Both the position numbers and the translations under genes were made by a program. Under the pieces are notes generated by a model. The model searched no databases and was not told where the DNA came from. It saw nothing but the letters and a program-made list of their open reading frames with translations. From DASQZT01 sp963728965 (GTDB lineage Bacteria > Acidobacteriota > Terriglobia > Bryobacterales > Bryobacteraceae), in the NCBI GenBank assembly GCA_963728965.1, contig CAVSMH010000006.1, forward strand, positions 930,001 to 994,000: a stretch of 64,000 nt of DNA, read 5' to 3'. Positions 8,221 through 16,211 of this stretch are shown here, one piece after another; position 1 is the stretch's first letter, and each line of letters starts with the position of its first letter.

Positions 8221-9174
8221 ATGCGCGTGGTGTTGATCGGAGCGACCGGGCACGTGGGAACCTACCTGGTTCCGCGGCTGGTGGAAGCGGGACACACGGT
8301 GGTGGCGGTGAGCCGGAACCGGCGGGAGCCATACCTGGCGCACGCCGCGTGGAACCGGGTGAAGCGGGTGGTGATGGACCGGGAAGCGGAGGAGACGGCG
8401 GGAGCGTTCGGAAGGGCCATCAGCGAGCTTCAGCCGGACGTGGTGATCGACATGATCTGCTTCCGGCTGGACAGCGCGCGGGCGCTGGTGGAGGCGGTGC
8501 GGGGGCGGGTGCAGCATTTGCTGCACTGCGGCACGATCTGGGTGCATGGCTACGGCACGGAAGTGCCGGTGACCGAAGATGCGCCGCGGCGGCCGTTTGG
8601 CGAATACGGCTGCCAGAAGGCGGCGATCGAGGCGTGGCTGCTGGACGAATCGCGGCGCAACGGATTTCCGGCCACGATCGTACATCCGGGGCATATCGTG
8701 GGCGAGGGCTGGGCGCCGCTGAACCCGGCGGGGAATTTCAATCCGCAGGTGTTCGTGGACCTGGCGCACGGCAACGAGGTCGTGCTGCCGAACCTGGGGC
8801 TGGAGACCGTGCACCACGTGCATGCCGACGACGTGGCGCAGGGGTTCCTGGGCGCGATGCAGAACCGCGGGGCGGCGGTGGGGGAGAGCTTTCACATTGT
8901 TTCACCGGCGGCGCTGACGCTGCGCGGATATGCCGAGCGCATGGCGGCGTGGTTCGGCAATGAAGCGAAGCTGCGGTTTCTGGGCTGGGAGGAGTGGCGG
9001 ACGACAGTCTCCGAAGCGGATGCCGCCGCGACCTGGGACCACATCGCGCACTCGCCCAACGCCAGCATCGCCAAGGCGCAGCGCCTGATTCAATACCGGC
9101 CGCGCTACCGCTCGCTCGAGGCCGTGGGGGAGTCGGTCCGGTGGCTGATCCGCAGCCAGCGAATCGTGGTCTGA
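8221..9174 (+). CDS. NAD(P)-dependent epimerase/reductase (extended SDR)
   Basis: The 317-residue cytoplasmic protein has a Rossmann fold with GATGHVG at residues 7-13 and YGCQK (Tyr129, Lys133) as the catalytic YxxxK pair. HPGHIVGEGW and HHVHADDVAQGF fit the substrate-binding half of sugar-nucleotide or sugar epimerases. It starts 3 bp after the glycosidase-like gene, so it is probably translated from the same mRNA. A sugar is the likely substrate because of that neighbour, but nothing in the sequence fixes which one. Confidence 0.85.
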   Translation: MRVVLIGATGHVGTYLVPRLVEAGHTVVAVSRNRREPYLAHAAWNRVKRVVMDREAEETAGAFGRAISELQPDVVIDMICFRLDSARALVEAVRGRVQHLLHCGTIWVHGYGTEVPVTEDAPRRPFGEYGCQKAAIEAWLLDESRRNGFPATIVHPGHIVGEGWAPLNPAGNFNPQVFVDLAHGNEVVLPNLGLETVHHVHADDVAQGFLGAMQNRGAAVGESFHIVSPAALTLRGYAERMAAWFGNEAKLRFLGWEEWRTTVSEADAAATWDHIAHSPNASIAKAQRLIQYRPRYRSLEAVGESVRWLIRSQRIVV

Positions 9175-9291
9175 GGACCAGCGCAGGAAACGGGCGGCAT
9201 TTCGGATGATCGGATCCGGTGAGGGGAATCCCGCGCGGGAATACGGCTGGCGCGGCTTGCCTGGCGGCGTGTAAGGGGCTAGCATGCAGTC

Positions 9292-10566
9292 ATGACGGTC
9301 GAGCTGTCAGGCATGGTCGTATTGCGCTGGGACTCAGCTTCCCGCTGCGCCGCGTTGCTCGAGCCGGGCGGGATCGACGCCGTGTGGCTGCAAAACGCCG
9401 ATGATGCCAGCGAACGCGAGTGCCGCGCTGCCGGCGCCGAGGTAATTCCTCCGGCGGGGATTCGACTGGTGCCGCTGGCGCAGGCCGGCGAGACGCGGCG
9501 CGGAGAGCCGTCCGCTATCCAAGCGGGTGTTTGGCCGGGGGCGCAGGCGGCGGCGCGGGGTGGATCGGGCGCGGTGGTGGCGGGGGCTACCGCCCGCGCC
9601 TGGGTGGACGCGAACGGTTACCTGATCGCCTGGCTGCGCGCGTTGTATCCCGGGCAGGCTGCGGTATTGGGATACCTGCCGAACGGCGAGTCGGGCGTGG
9701 CCGCGGGCCGGGTGGTGCCTTACGAATCACTGGAGCTGGCGCTAGTGGAAGCGTGGTGCGCCGGAGGCAACTACATTCTGGCGCCGGACCGTTCGTACCG
9801 GGAGGCGTTGGCGGCGGGCGAGGCGCGGGCGATGGCGGCATGGAAGCAACTGGGCCATACGGCGCGATGGCTGAAGGAGCAGCGGGAGTTGTTCCGGCGT
9901 CCTCCGATGCAAACCATCACGGTGCTGGTGGAAGGGGGCGAGGCCACGGCGGAGATCGCCAGCCTGTTGTTCCGGCATAGCGGCTCGCCCCAACTGGTAG
10001 CGGCGGAGCGGATCCCGCGGCCCGGGCCGGCGCGGCGGGTGGTGGTGGCGGCCGGGATCGGGAAGATTACCCCGGAGCAAGGCCGAATGCTGCTGGCGCA
10101 CGGGCGGGCGGGAGCGACCGTGGTGGTGGACCGGGCGGAGGAGCAGACGTGGTGGCGCGTGGCGGGACTCCAGACGGAGCGCCGTTTCGAGGATCGCGAA
10201 TTTCACCGGCTGGGCGCCGGCCGGGTGGTGACCTATGGGCAGGCGGTGGCCGACCCGGGCGATTTCGCGCTGGACGTGTTGGACCTGGCCGAAGGACGAA
10301 GGCCGGTGCGCGTGTTTGACGCCTCGGCGGTGGTGGCGACGGTGACCGAAGGGGCGGCGCGCGGCAGCGCCATTCTGAGCCTGGTGAATTACGGCTCGGC
10401 GGCGCGTTCGGAAATCATGGTTCACGTGAGCGGCGGGTACGGGTCGGCGCGGCTGCTGCGTCCGGGCGCCGAGCCGGCGCCGCTGCGCACGTTCCGGCGC
10501 GGCGGGAGCACGGAGGTCATGGTGCCGGGACTGGCGCGCACGGCGGCGGTGGTGTTCGGAGGATGA
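9292..10566 (+). CDS. Unknown protein with C-terminal beta-sandwich-like region
   Basis: I do not recognise a named family for this 424-residue protein. There is no signal peptide. The middle contains LVEAWCAGGNYILAPDRSY and RWLKEQRELFRRPP, followed by a Rossmann-like stretch (RVVVAAGIGKITPEQGRML). The C terminus has alternating strands and repeated glycines (LRPGAEPAPLRTF). The architecture recalls the C-terminal part of some putative glycosidases, but this is only a suggestion. ATG 9292 has no good Shine-Dalgarno; TAGCAT ends 6 nt before it. Its stop overlaps a possible ATG of the DUF362 gene. The position inside a glycan-type cluster suggests a role in the same pathway. Confidence 0.6.
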   Translation: MTVELSGMVVLRWDSASRCAALLEPGGIDAVWLQNADDASERECRAAGAEVIPPAGIRLVPLAQAGETRRGEPSAIQAGVWPGAQAAARGGSGAVVAGATARAWVDANGYLIAWLRALYPGQAAVLGYLPNGESGVAAGRVVPYESLELALVEAWCAGGNYILAPDRSYREALAAGEARAMAAWKQLGHTARWLKEQRELFRRPPMQTITVLVEGGEATAEIASLLFRHSGSPQLVAAERIPRPGPARRVVVAAGIGKITPEQGRMLLAHGRAGATVVVDRAEEQTWWRVAGLQTERRFEDREFHRLGAGRVVTYGQAVADPGDFALDVLDLAEGRRPVRVFDASAVVATVTEGAARGSAILSLVNYGSAARSEIMVHVSGGYGSARLLRPGAEPAPLRTFRRGGSTEVMVPGLARTAAVVFGG

Positions 10567-10568
10567 CG

Positions 10569-11864
10569 ATGAGGCTGACTCGGCGGGAAGCGCTGCAGAA
10601 GGGCATGGCCGCGGTGGCCGGGGCGTCGCTCGCACCCGCGGGAGCGTGGGCGGGCACGCCAGCGCAGCGGTATTTCGGACTGCACGCGTTCATCGAGCGG
10701 AACCCGAAAGCGGTGTTTCTGTTCCGGACGCATGTGGCCGACAAAATGGACGAAGCGGCCAAGCGCGCCGAAGGGTTGCGGCTGGCGCAGGCCATTTTCG
10801 TGCCGCGCCACGAGCCGGGCGTGCCGGTGACGCACCGCATCGTGCTGAAGCCGAACGCCACCAGTCTGTCACCTTCGCGGCGGCCGGCGGTGGAGAACTG
10901 GGGCACCGGCACGGATCCGCAATTCTACGAAGGGCTCGTGCTCGGGCTCAAGCAACTGGGGCTGACGCGATTCACGTTTGTGGATTCGACCGCCTATTCC
11001 ACGTGGAACCTGCGCGGGCTGCTCGATATCAACGAACGGCTGGGTGTGGCCACGCAAGATCCGGAACGCCGCAGCCGCCATTTACGCGAGGGGTGGCAGA
11101 CCACCTGGAGCAAGGTGCCGGAGGGCGTGGTGTACACCCGCATTCCGCACTATGCGCCGGTGAACGAGCCGGACACGTGGCTGCTCAATATCGCCAAGTG
11201 GAAGGCGCACAGCATGGGGCTGACGCTGACGGTGAAGAACGAGCAGGGGCTGGTGTCGCATCCGTTCACCAACTTCTGCGGCGGCTGGCGGGCGGTGTTG
11301 AACGCGAACTACGACGTGGAGCCGGAGATTCATCCGCAGGTCGAAGCGGTGGTGAATCGGGCGTTCGAGAGGCACCGGAAGCTGGGCTACAGCCGCTACG
11401 AAACGGGCGGCTCGCGCAGCAACGGAGCGTTTCTGCGGCCCATCGAGCAGGAGATCTGGGCGCAGAAGACCTGCGACAACATGAGCACGCTCCAGACGGG
11501 GCTGGCCATGATCGAGGGCATCTATGGCCGGGATGGCGACGGGTTCAACGTGGGCACGGACTACCTGACGAACGTGGTGTTGTTCGGCAAGGACAAGTTT
11601 CGTGTGGACCTGGTGGGTCTGTGGCTGGGCGGCCACGAGCCCGGGAACGTCCACCTGTACCGGATCGCAAAAGAGCGGGGGCTGAGCGATACGTTCAACC
11701 CCTGGGAGGTGCCGGTCTACGAATGGACCGACGGCGGCCCGGTGGCGCGCAAGCTGACCGACTTCGCGCGGACGCCGCTGCGCACTCCGTATCTGCCGCG
11801 CGACGGCGAGCCGGTTTTGCACCTGCTGGACGAGCCGTTCGACTACGATCGGCACAAGGTCTGA
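10569..11864 (+). CDS. DUF362 protein with Tat-type signal
   Basis: The N terminus (RLTRREALQKGMAAVAGASL) has a twin-arginine pattern followed by a hydrophobic stretch and AWA cleavage-like site, so export in folded form is likely. The body has HRIVLKPNA, TRIPHYAPVNEPDTW and FNVGTDYLTNVV, typical of the DUF362 family, whose biochemical role is not settled. ATG 10569 is chosen because GGAGG (10558-10562) lies 6 nt before it; ATG 10563 would sit directly on that site. The gene starts 2 bp after the unknown upstream gene and is likely translationally coupled to it. There are no cysteine clusters, unlike ferredoxin-fused DUF362 proteins. Confidence 0.75.
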   Translation: MRLTRREALQKGMAAVAGASLAPAGAWAGTPAQRYFGLHAFIERNPKAVFLFRTHVADKMDEAAKRAEGLRLAQAIFVPRHEPGVPVTHRIVLKPNATSLSPSRRPAVENWGTGTDPQFYEGLVLGLKQLGLTRFTFVDSTAYSTWNLRGLLDINERLGVATQDPERRSRHLREGWQTTWSKVPEGVVYTRIPHYAPVNEPDTWLLNIAKWKAHSMGLTLTVKNEQGLVSHPFTNFCGGWRAVLNANYDVEPEIHPQVEAVVNRAFERHRKLGYSRYETGGSRSNGAFLRPIEQEIWAQKTCDNMSTLQTGLAMIEGIYGRDGDGFNVGTDYLTNVVLFGKDKFRVDLVGLWLGGHEPGNVHLYRIAKERGLSDTFNPWEVPVYEWTDGGPVARKLTDFARTPLRTPYLPRDGEPVLHLLDEPFDYDRHKV

Positions 11865-11883
11865 GAGCGGGCGGGACGGCGGA

Positions 11884-14517
11884 ATGGACTTGGCTTCGGG
11901 GCGCGGCGAAGTTTTCGGGGTGTGGCTGTTGGGACTGACGCTTCTGGCGGGGCGGGCGGCGGCGCAGAAGCCGGATGCGGCACGGCCGGAGGCGAAGCCC
12001 GACGCGGCGGCGGCCATACAGACCACGCCGGACAATGCACGCCGGATCGAGCTGAACCTGCTGGGAAAGACCAATGCCGAGTCGGGCGAGAGCCGGCGCA
12101 ACGAGAACATCCAATTCAACCTGGTGGACAACAACGCCCTCAAAGAGCTGAATCTGCGGGTGGGGGCGACCACGACGATCATCGAAGTCTTTCGGCCGGA
12201 GCGCAGCTACTTCAGCGCGGAGTTCGGCAATGTGCCGGGCGCGGTGCTGGACCTGCCCGTGGCCAGCCGCGCCGGGGTGCACGGCACCCTGTTCGAGCGG
12301 CACCGCAACAGCGTTTTCGGCGCCCGGTCGTTCTTTCAGGTGGGAGATGTGAAGCCGGCGCACGATAACGATTATGGATTCACGTTCGGGGCGCCGGTGT
12401 GGCGCGGGGGTATGGTGCTGCTCGAAGGCAGGCAGGGCCGGATGCGCGGGAGCGTGAATGGGAATGCGCTGGTGCCGCTGCCGGAGGAGCGCACGGCACT
12501 GGCCACGGACCCCGCGGTGCGCGCGATCGTGGAGCGGCTGTTGAATGCCTACCCGGGAGAGCTGCCCAATCGGACCGATATCAATCCGCGGGCGCTCAAT
12601 ACGAATTCGCCGCAGCGGATCGACGACGACAATGGCGGCGTGCGGCTCGACCAGGGGGTTGGCCGGCGCGACCGGGTGGCGGGGCGGTACCAGTTCACGG
12701 CGCAGCACCTGCTGCCCTTTGAACTGGTGGCCGGGCAGAATCCGGTGACGAACACGAAGGCACATACGGCGCGTATCAGCTGGGAGCGAAGTTGGAACGC
12801 ACAGACGACATCGAGCGTGAGCGTGGGGTTCGACCGGATCCGCTCGCTGCTGGTTCCGGCGGCGGGCGCGGTGGGGCCCATGGTGTCCATCACGGGGTTG
12901 ACGACGCTGGGGCCGTTGGCGGGCATCCCCATCGACCGGGCACAGAACCTGTTCCGGTATGGAGCGCAGGTGCGGCATGCGAGCGGGAGTCACGCGTGGA
13001 CCGGCGGATTCACGCTGCTGCGGCGCCAGTTGAACGGTTATGAGACGGACACGCATCGCGGATTCTTTTCATTCGCCAACGATTTCGGGCGCGATTCCAT
13101 CACCAACCTGAGGATGGGCACGCCGAGCCAGAACATTCAGGCGTCGGGCAACGTCAGCCGCGGGTATCGAAACTGGGACATGCAGTATTACGTGGGCGAC
13201 TCATGGCAGGCGAAGCCGGACCTCACCTTGCACGTGGGGCTGCGCTACACACCGGTGACCACGCCCAGCGAGGTGAACGGCTTCGAACGGATTCCCTACC
13301 CGTGCGACTGCAACAACCTGGGGCCGCTGTTCGGCTTCGCGTGGCGGTTGCCGGAGCGTTGGGGCGTGTTGCGCGGCGGCTACTCGGTGCAGTACGGGGA
13401 GATTTACCCGGTGACTTTTCAGCAGGTGCGGTTCGATCCGCCCTGGAGCAGCAAGGTGGTGGTGCCGAGTCCCAGCCTGGTGCGACCGCAGACAGACCCG
13501 ACGCACGAGGGGTCGGCGCCGGATTCGCGAACCACGGTGTACGTGTTGGACCGCACGCTGGCGACGCCTTACGAGCACTCCTACAATTTCAGTTGGGAAA
13601 AGACGCTGCCGGGCGAGTGGCACGTGCAGGCCGGTTGGGTGGGCAGCCGCGCGCACAAACTGCTGAGCATGTGGTACTTGAACCGCGCGCACGTGGTGGA
13701 GGGGATTCCGCAGACGACGGCCACGCTCAACGAGCGGCGGCCCGATCCGAGCATCGCCGACTTCAGGCTGGTGTTGAACGGATCGGATGCTTACTACGAT
13801 GGCGGGCGCGTGACGGTGGTGCTGCCGCGCCAGCACCACCTGGTGATGGATGTTTCGTATTGGTTCAGCAAGGCGCTGGATCTGGGTTCGAGTTATACCA
13901 ACACGGCGTACGACGCGGACTCGCGCCTGGGGCGGAGCCAATCGGAATTCGAAACCCACAAAGACATGAAGGGCCGCAGCGAATTCGACCAGCCGCACGC
14001 GTTGTTGTGGCACGTGGCGTACACCACGCCGGGCCGGTCGCGGGTATTCGGCGGATGGACGCTGGCCGCGGTGACGCTGCTCAAGAACGGCACGCCGGTG
14101 ACGGTGGTGAGCGGCTCGGATGCCCCCGGTTTCGGGAATGTGGACGGCAATGGCGGCGACCGTCCGAACCTGCTGGATGCCTCCATCCTGGGCAGGACCA
14201 TCGGCAATCCGGATACGTCGGTGAAGCTGCTGCCGAGGGCGGCGTTCGGGTTCATGCGCCCGACGGACGCCGGCGGAAATCTCGGCCGAAACACCTTCCG
14301 TCGCGGGGGCATTCACAACGTGAACGCATCGCTGGCGCGGGCCTGGCTGTTGCGGTCGGACATGCGGCTGACATTCCGGGCGGAATCGATCAATTCCTTC
14401 AACACGCCGCAATTCGCCGAGCCGGGGCTGGAGCTGTCCTCGCCGAATTTCGGGCAGATCACCAATACGCTGAACGACGGACGGACGTTCTGGCTGGGGC
14501 TGCAATTCGCTTTTTGA
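11884..14517 (+). CDS. Oar/TonB-receptor-like outer-membrane barrel, lacking N-terminal CarboxypepD domain
   Basis: The 877-residue protein begins with a signal segment (VFGVWLLGLTLLAGRAAAQ). Unlike the other three large receptors in the window it has no carboxypeptidase-regulatory domain and only a short plug-like region (VEFRPERSYFSAEFG-type sequence near residue 100). The rest is barrel-like, with repeated aromatic strands and VNASLARAWLLR and INSFNTPQFAEPG near the end. The last residue is Phe (LGLQFAF), the usual BAM recognition signal. It lies 19 bp after the DUF362 gene and probably transports or displays the product of this cluster across the outer membrane. The missing domain may be a lineage feature rather than damage, because the frame is intact. 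Confidence 0.8.
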   Translation: MDLASGRGEVFGVWLLGLTLLAGRAAAQKPDAARPEAKPDAAAAIQTTPDNARRIELNLLGKTNAESGESRRNENIQFNLVDNNALKELNLRVGATTTIIEVFRPERSYFSAEFGNVPGAVLDLPVASRAGVHGTLFERHRNSVFGARSFFQVGDVKPAHDNDYGFTFGAPVWRGGMVLLEGRQGRMRGSVNGNALVPLPEERTALATDPAVRAIVERLLNAYPGELPNRTDINPRALNTNSPQRIDDDNGGVRLDQGVGRRDRVAGRYQFTAQHLLPFELVAGQNPVTNTKAHTARISWERSWNAQTTSSVSVGFDRIRSLLVPAAGAVGPMVSITGLTTLGPLAGIPIDRAQNLFRYGAQVRHASGSHAWTGGFTLLRRQLNGYETDTHRGFFSFANDFGRDSITNLRMGTPSQNIQASGNVSRGYRNWDMQYYVGDSWQAKPDLTLHVGLRYTPVTTPSEVNGFERIPYPCDCNNLGPLFGFAWRLPERWGVLRGGYSVQYGEIYPVTFQQVRFDPPWSSKVVVPSPSLVRPQTDPTHEGSAPDSRTTVYVLDRTLATPYEHSYNFSWEKTLPGEWHVQAGWVGSRAHKLLSMWYLNRAHVVEGIPQTTATLNERRPDPSIADFRLVLNGSDAYYDGGRVTVVLPRQHHLVMDVSYWFSKALDLGSSYTNTAYDADSRLGRSQSEFETHKDMKGRSEFDQPHALLWHVAYTTPGRSRVFGGWTLAAVTLLKNGTPVTVVSGSDAPGFGNVDGNGGDRPNLLDASILGRTIGNPDTSVKLLPRAAFGFMRPTDAGGNLGRNTFRRGGIHNVNASLARAWLLRSDMRLTFRAESINSFNTPQFAEPGLELSSPNFGQITNTLNDGRTFWLGLQFAF

Positions 14518-14650
14518 CTGGGAGTAATCGGAGATGCGGGCGGGGCCTCACGGAACCTGCTGCCAATCCGACGCCTCGCCCCGGAGGGTTCGCCCGATGC
14601 CATCATCGTGATTCTGATCCGACCCGCGGCTGGAAAGGAGAATGCCGATC

Positions 14651-14938
14651 ATGCGCCGGAACTTCTGGAAAGCAACCCTGATTTCGCTTGCCGCCTACAT
14701 CGCCGCAATCCTCATCGGATTCGGGGCTGGTTTCCAATACACTCTGTTTCTGGTTGTCCTACTGCAGGTCAGTTGGACTTTATTCTGCGTCATCCAGTTG
14801 ATTCAACTGCGGCGCAATGGTGGCCACAAGGGAAATGCGGAGGAATATGACCGAGAAAGCTACGGATTCGCGCTGGGCGGTTCGATCTCGTCGGTTGCCT
14901 TGCTGCTGGTAATGGTGGTGCTGACCCAGGCGGTGTGA
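14651..14938 (+). CDS. Small membrane protein, function unknown
   Basis: The 95-residue protein has three hydrophobic segments (ATLISLAAYIAAILIGFGAG, TLFLVVLLQVSWTLFCVIQL, GSISSVALLLVMVVLTQAV) and a polar loop of charged residues between the second and third. ATG 14651 is favoured because AAAGGAG ends 10 nt before it; ATG 14642 lies only 1 nt after the same site. I do not recognise the family. A strong stem-loop follows 22 bp after the stop. Confidence 0.55.
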   Translation: MRRNFWKATLISLAAYIAAILIGFGAGFQYTLFLVVLLQVSWTLFCVIQLIQLRRNGGHKGNAEEYDRESYGFALGGSISSVALLLVMVVLTQAV

Positions 14939-14960
14939 GCGGGCTGTTGCGCGATCGCTG

Positions 14961-15008
14961 GAGGGCTGCCCAGGAGTACCTGGCCCTGGTTGGACCGAGG
15001 CAGCCCTC
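14961..15008. repeat. Structured inverted repeat with 10-bp perfect stem
   Basis: GAGGGCTGCC (14961-14970) pairs perfectly with GGCAGCCCTC (14999-15008). The 28-nt loop holds a second small hairpin, CAGG-AGTA-CCTG, and GGT-TGG-ACC, so a branched fold is possible. No T-run follows on either strand, so it is not a classical terminator. It lies between the small membrane gene and the VOC gene. Confidence 0.5.
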
Positions 15009-15065
15009 GGGGGGTAACATCCATTGAGAGGCGCTCCGCCCACATGATGACGACGGTATGCGAAG

Positions 15066-15071
15066 TATAAT
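15066..15071 (+). promoter_or_regulatory. -10 box (TATAAT) upstream of VOC gene
   Basis: A perfect TATAAT lies 27 bp before the start codon of the VOC gene. The hexamer at -35 spacing (CATGAT, 15043-15048) is weak. The inferred transcription start leaves a leader of about 20 nt. Confidence 0.45.
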
Positions 15072-15098
15072 TCCGTAGTTGAGGACGATTCGAACAGC

Positions 15099-16007
15099 AT
15101 GAAGAAGATTACTCCCCATCTGTGGTTCGACAAGGAGGCCCGGGAAGCGGCCGAATTCTACGTTTCCCTGCTGCCTGGCTCCAAGCTAAACAAGGTGACG
15201 ACGCTCTCCGGCACGCCGTCGGGCGACTGCGACCTGGTGTCTTTCGAACTCGCGGGGTCGCCCTTCATGGCGATCAGCGCCGGCCCACTGTTCAAGTTCA
15301 ATCCATCGGTGTCGTTCCCCGTGAAGTGCGACACAAAAGAGGAAGTCGACAGGATATGGGAACACCTGGTGCAGGGCGCTAAGGTGCTGATGCCCCTGGG
15401 CACGTACCCCTTCAGCGAACGATATGGGTGGCTCGCGGACAAGTACGGCCTGTCCTGGCAGTTGATGTATACCGGCGGAAACTCCGCCGGTCAGAGAGTC
15501 ACTCCCGTGCTGATGTTCGTGGGCAACGTGTGCGGCAAGGCCGAAGAAGCCATCAACTTCTACCTATCGGTGTTCCAGAACGGGCCCGATCAAACCCGGG
15601 CCGCGGATACAAAAGCGGAGATCCTGGCGCGGTACGGAAACAGCGGCGGGCCGGACAAGGAAGGGACCGTGCAATACGCGCACTTCTGGCTCGGCGGCCA
15701 GGAGTTCGGCGCGATGGATTCCGCGCTGGAGCACAATTTCGCCTTCAACGAAGCGATATCGTTCCTGGTGCCATGCGAGACGCAGGAGGAGATCGATTAC
15801 TTCTGGGGGAGGCTCTCGGCGGATCCGAAAGCCGAACAGTGCGGCTGGCTGAAGGACAAGTACGGCCTGTCATGGCAGATCGCTCCTACCGTGATGCAGG
15901 AACTGCTGGGCAGCAGCGACAAGGCGCGCCTCGGGCGGGTAACCCAGGCGTTCCTCAAGATGAAGAAGTTCGACATCGCCGCGCTCCGGCAGGCGGCGGC
16001 GGACTGA
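15099..16007 (+). CDS. Tandem VOC-superfamily (PhnB/YjdN-like) protein
   Basis: The 302-residue cytoplasmic protein consists of two VOC modules of the 3-dmu-9_3-mt (PhnB) type. The first begins ITPHLWFDKEAREAAEFY and closes with YGWLADKYGLSWQLM. The second begins TPVLMFVGNVCGKAEEAINF and closes with CGWLKDKYGLSWQI. The matching closing motifs show an internal duplication. Such proteins are metal-binding or small-molecule-binding and are often annotated wrongly as methyltransferases. No specific substrate can be stated. It is a single gene with its own -10 box. Confidence 0.85.
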   Translation: MKKITPHLWFDKEAREAAEFYVSLLPGSKLNKVTTLSGTPSGDCDLVSFELAGSPFMAISAGPLFKFNPSVSFPVKCDTKEEVDRIWEHLVQGAKVLMPLGTYPFSERYGWLADKYGLSWQLMYTGGNSAGQRVTPVLMFVGNVCGKAEEAINFYLSVFQNGPDQTRAADTKAEILARYGNSGGPDKEGTVQYAHFWLGGQEFGAMDSALEHNFAFNEAISFLVPCETQEEIDYFWGRLSADPKAEQCGWLKDKYGLSWQIAPTVMQELLGSSDKARLGRVTQAFLKMKKFDIAALRQAAAD

Positions 16008-16101
16008 GCGAGCTGTTTCGCTTCCAAGCGTGGACGCAGATACCGGCAGACGGGTGGCGATGTGGCGCGCGCCGCCTTCTTTAACGATGTTAGAATCTGA
16101 A

Positions 16102-16117
16102 TGTCCGTATTCGGACA
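16102..16117. promoter_or_regulatory. Perfect palindromic operator candidate upstream of ADOP permease
   Basis: TGTCCG (16102-16107) and CGGACA (16112-16117) form a perfect 6+4+6 palindrome 95 bp upstream of the permease ATG. Its compact symmetry fits a dimeric helix-turn-helix regulator site. No regulator gene lies next to it. Confidence 0.4.
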
Positions 16118-16211
16118 GAGAATTGCAGATCCGCACGGGTCGACGTCGGGCAAGGTGCGTAGAATGAGCCGCTTCCATTTAGCCACCGAATTGCACCGTA
16201 GGACCAGTGCC

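Noticed and set aside
6598..8895. Minus-strand open frame of 765 codons
   Set aside because: It covers two well-supported plus-strand genes (glycosidase-like and epimerase) and has shadow-type composition.
10646..11938. Plus-strand open frame of 430 codons
   Set aside because: It is an out-of-frame shadow of the DUF362 gene, with Arg- and Gly-rich composition and no motif.
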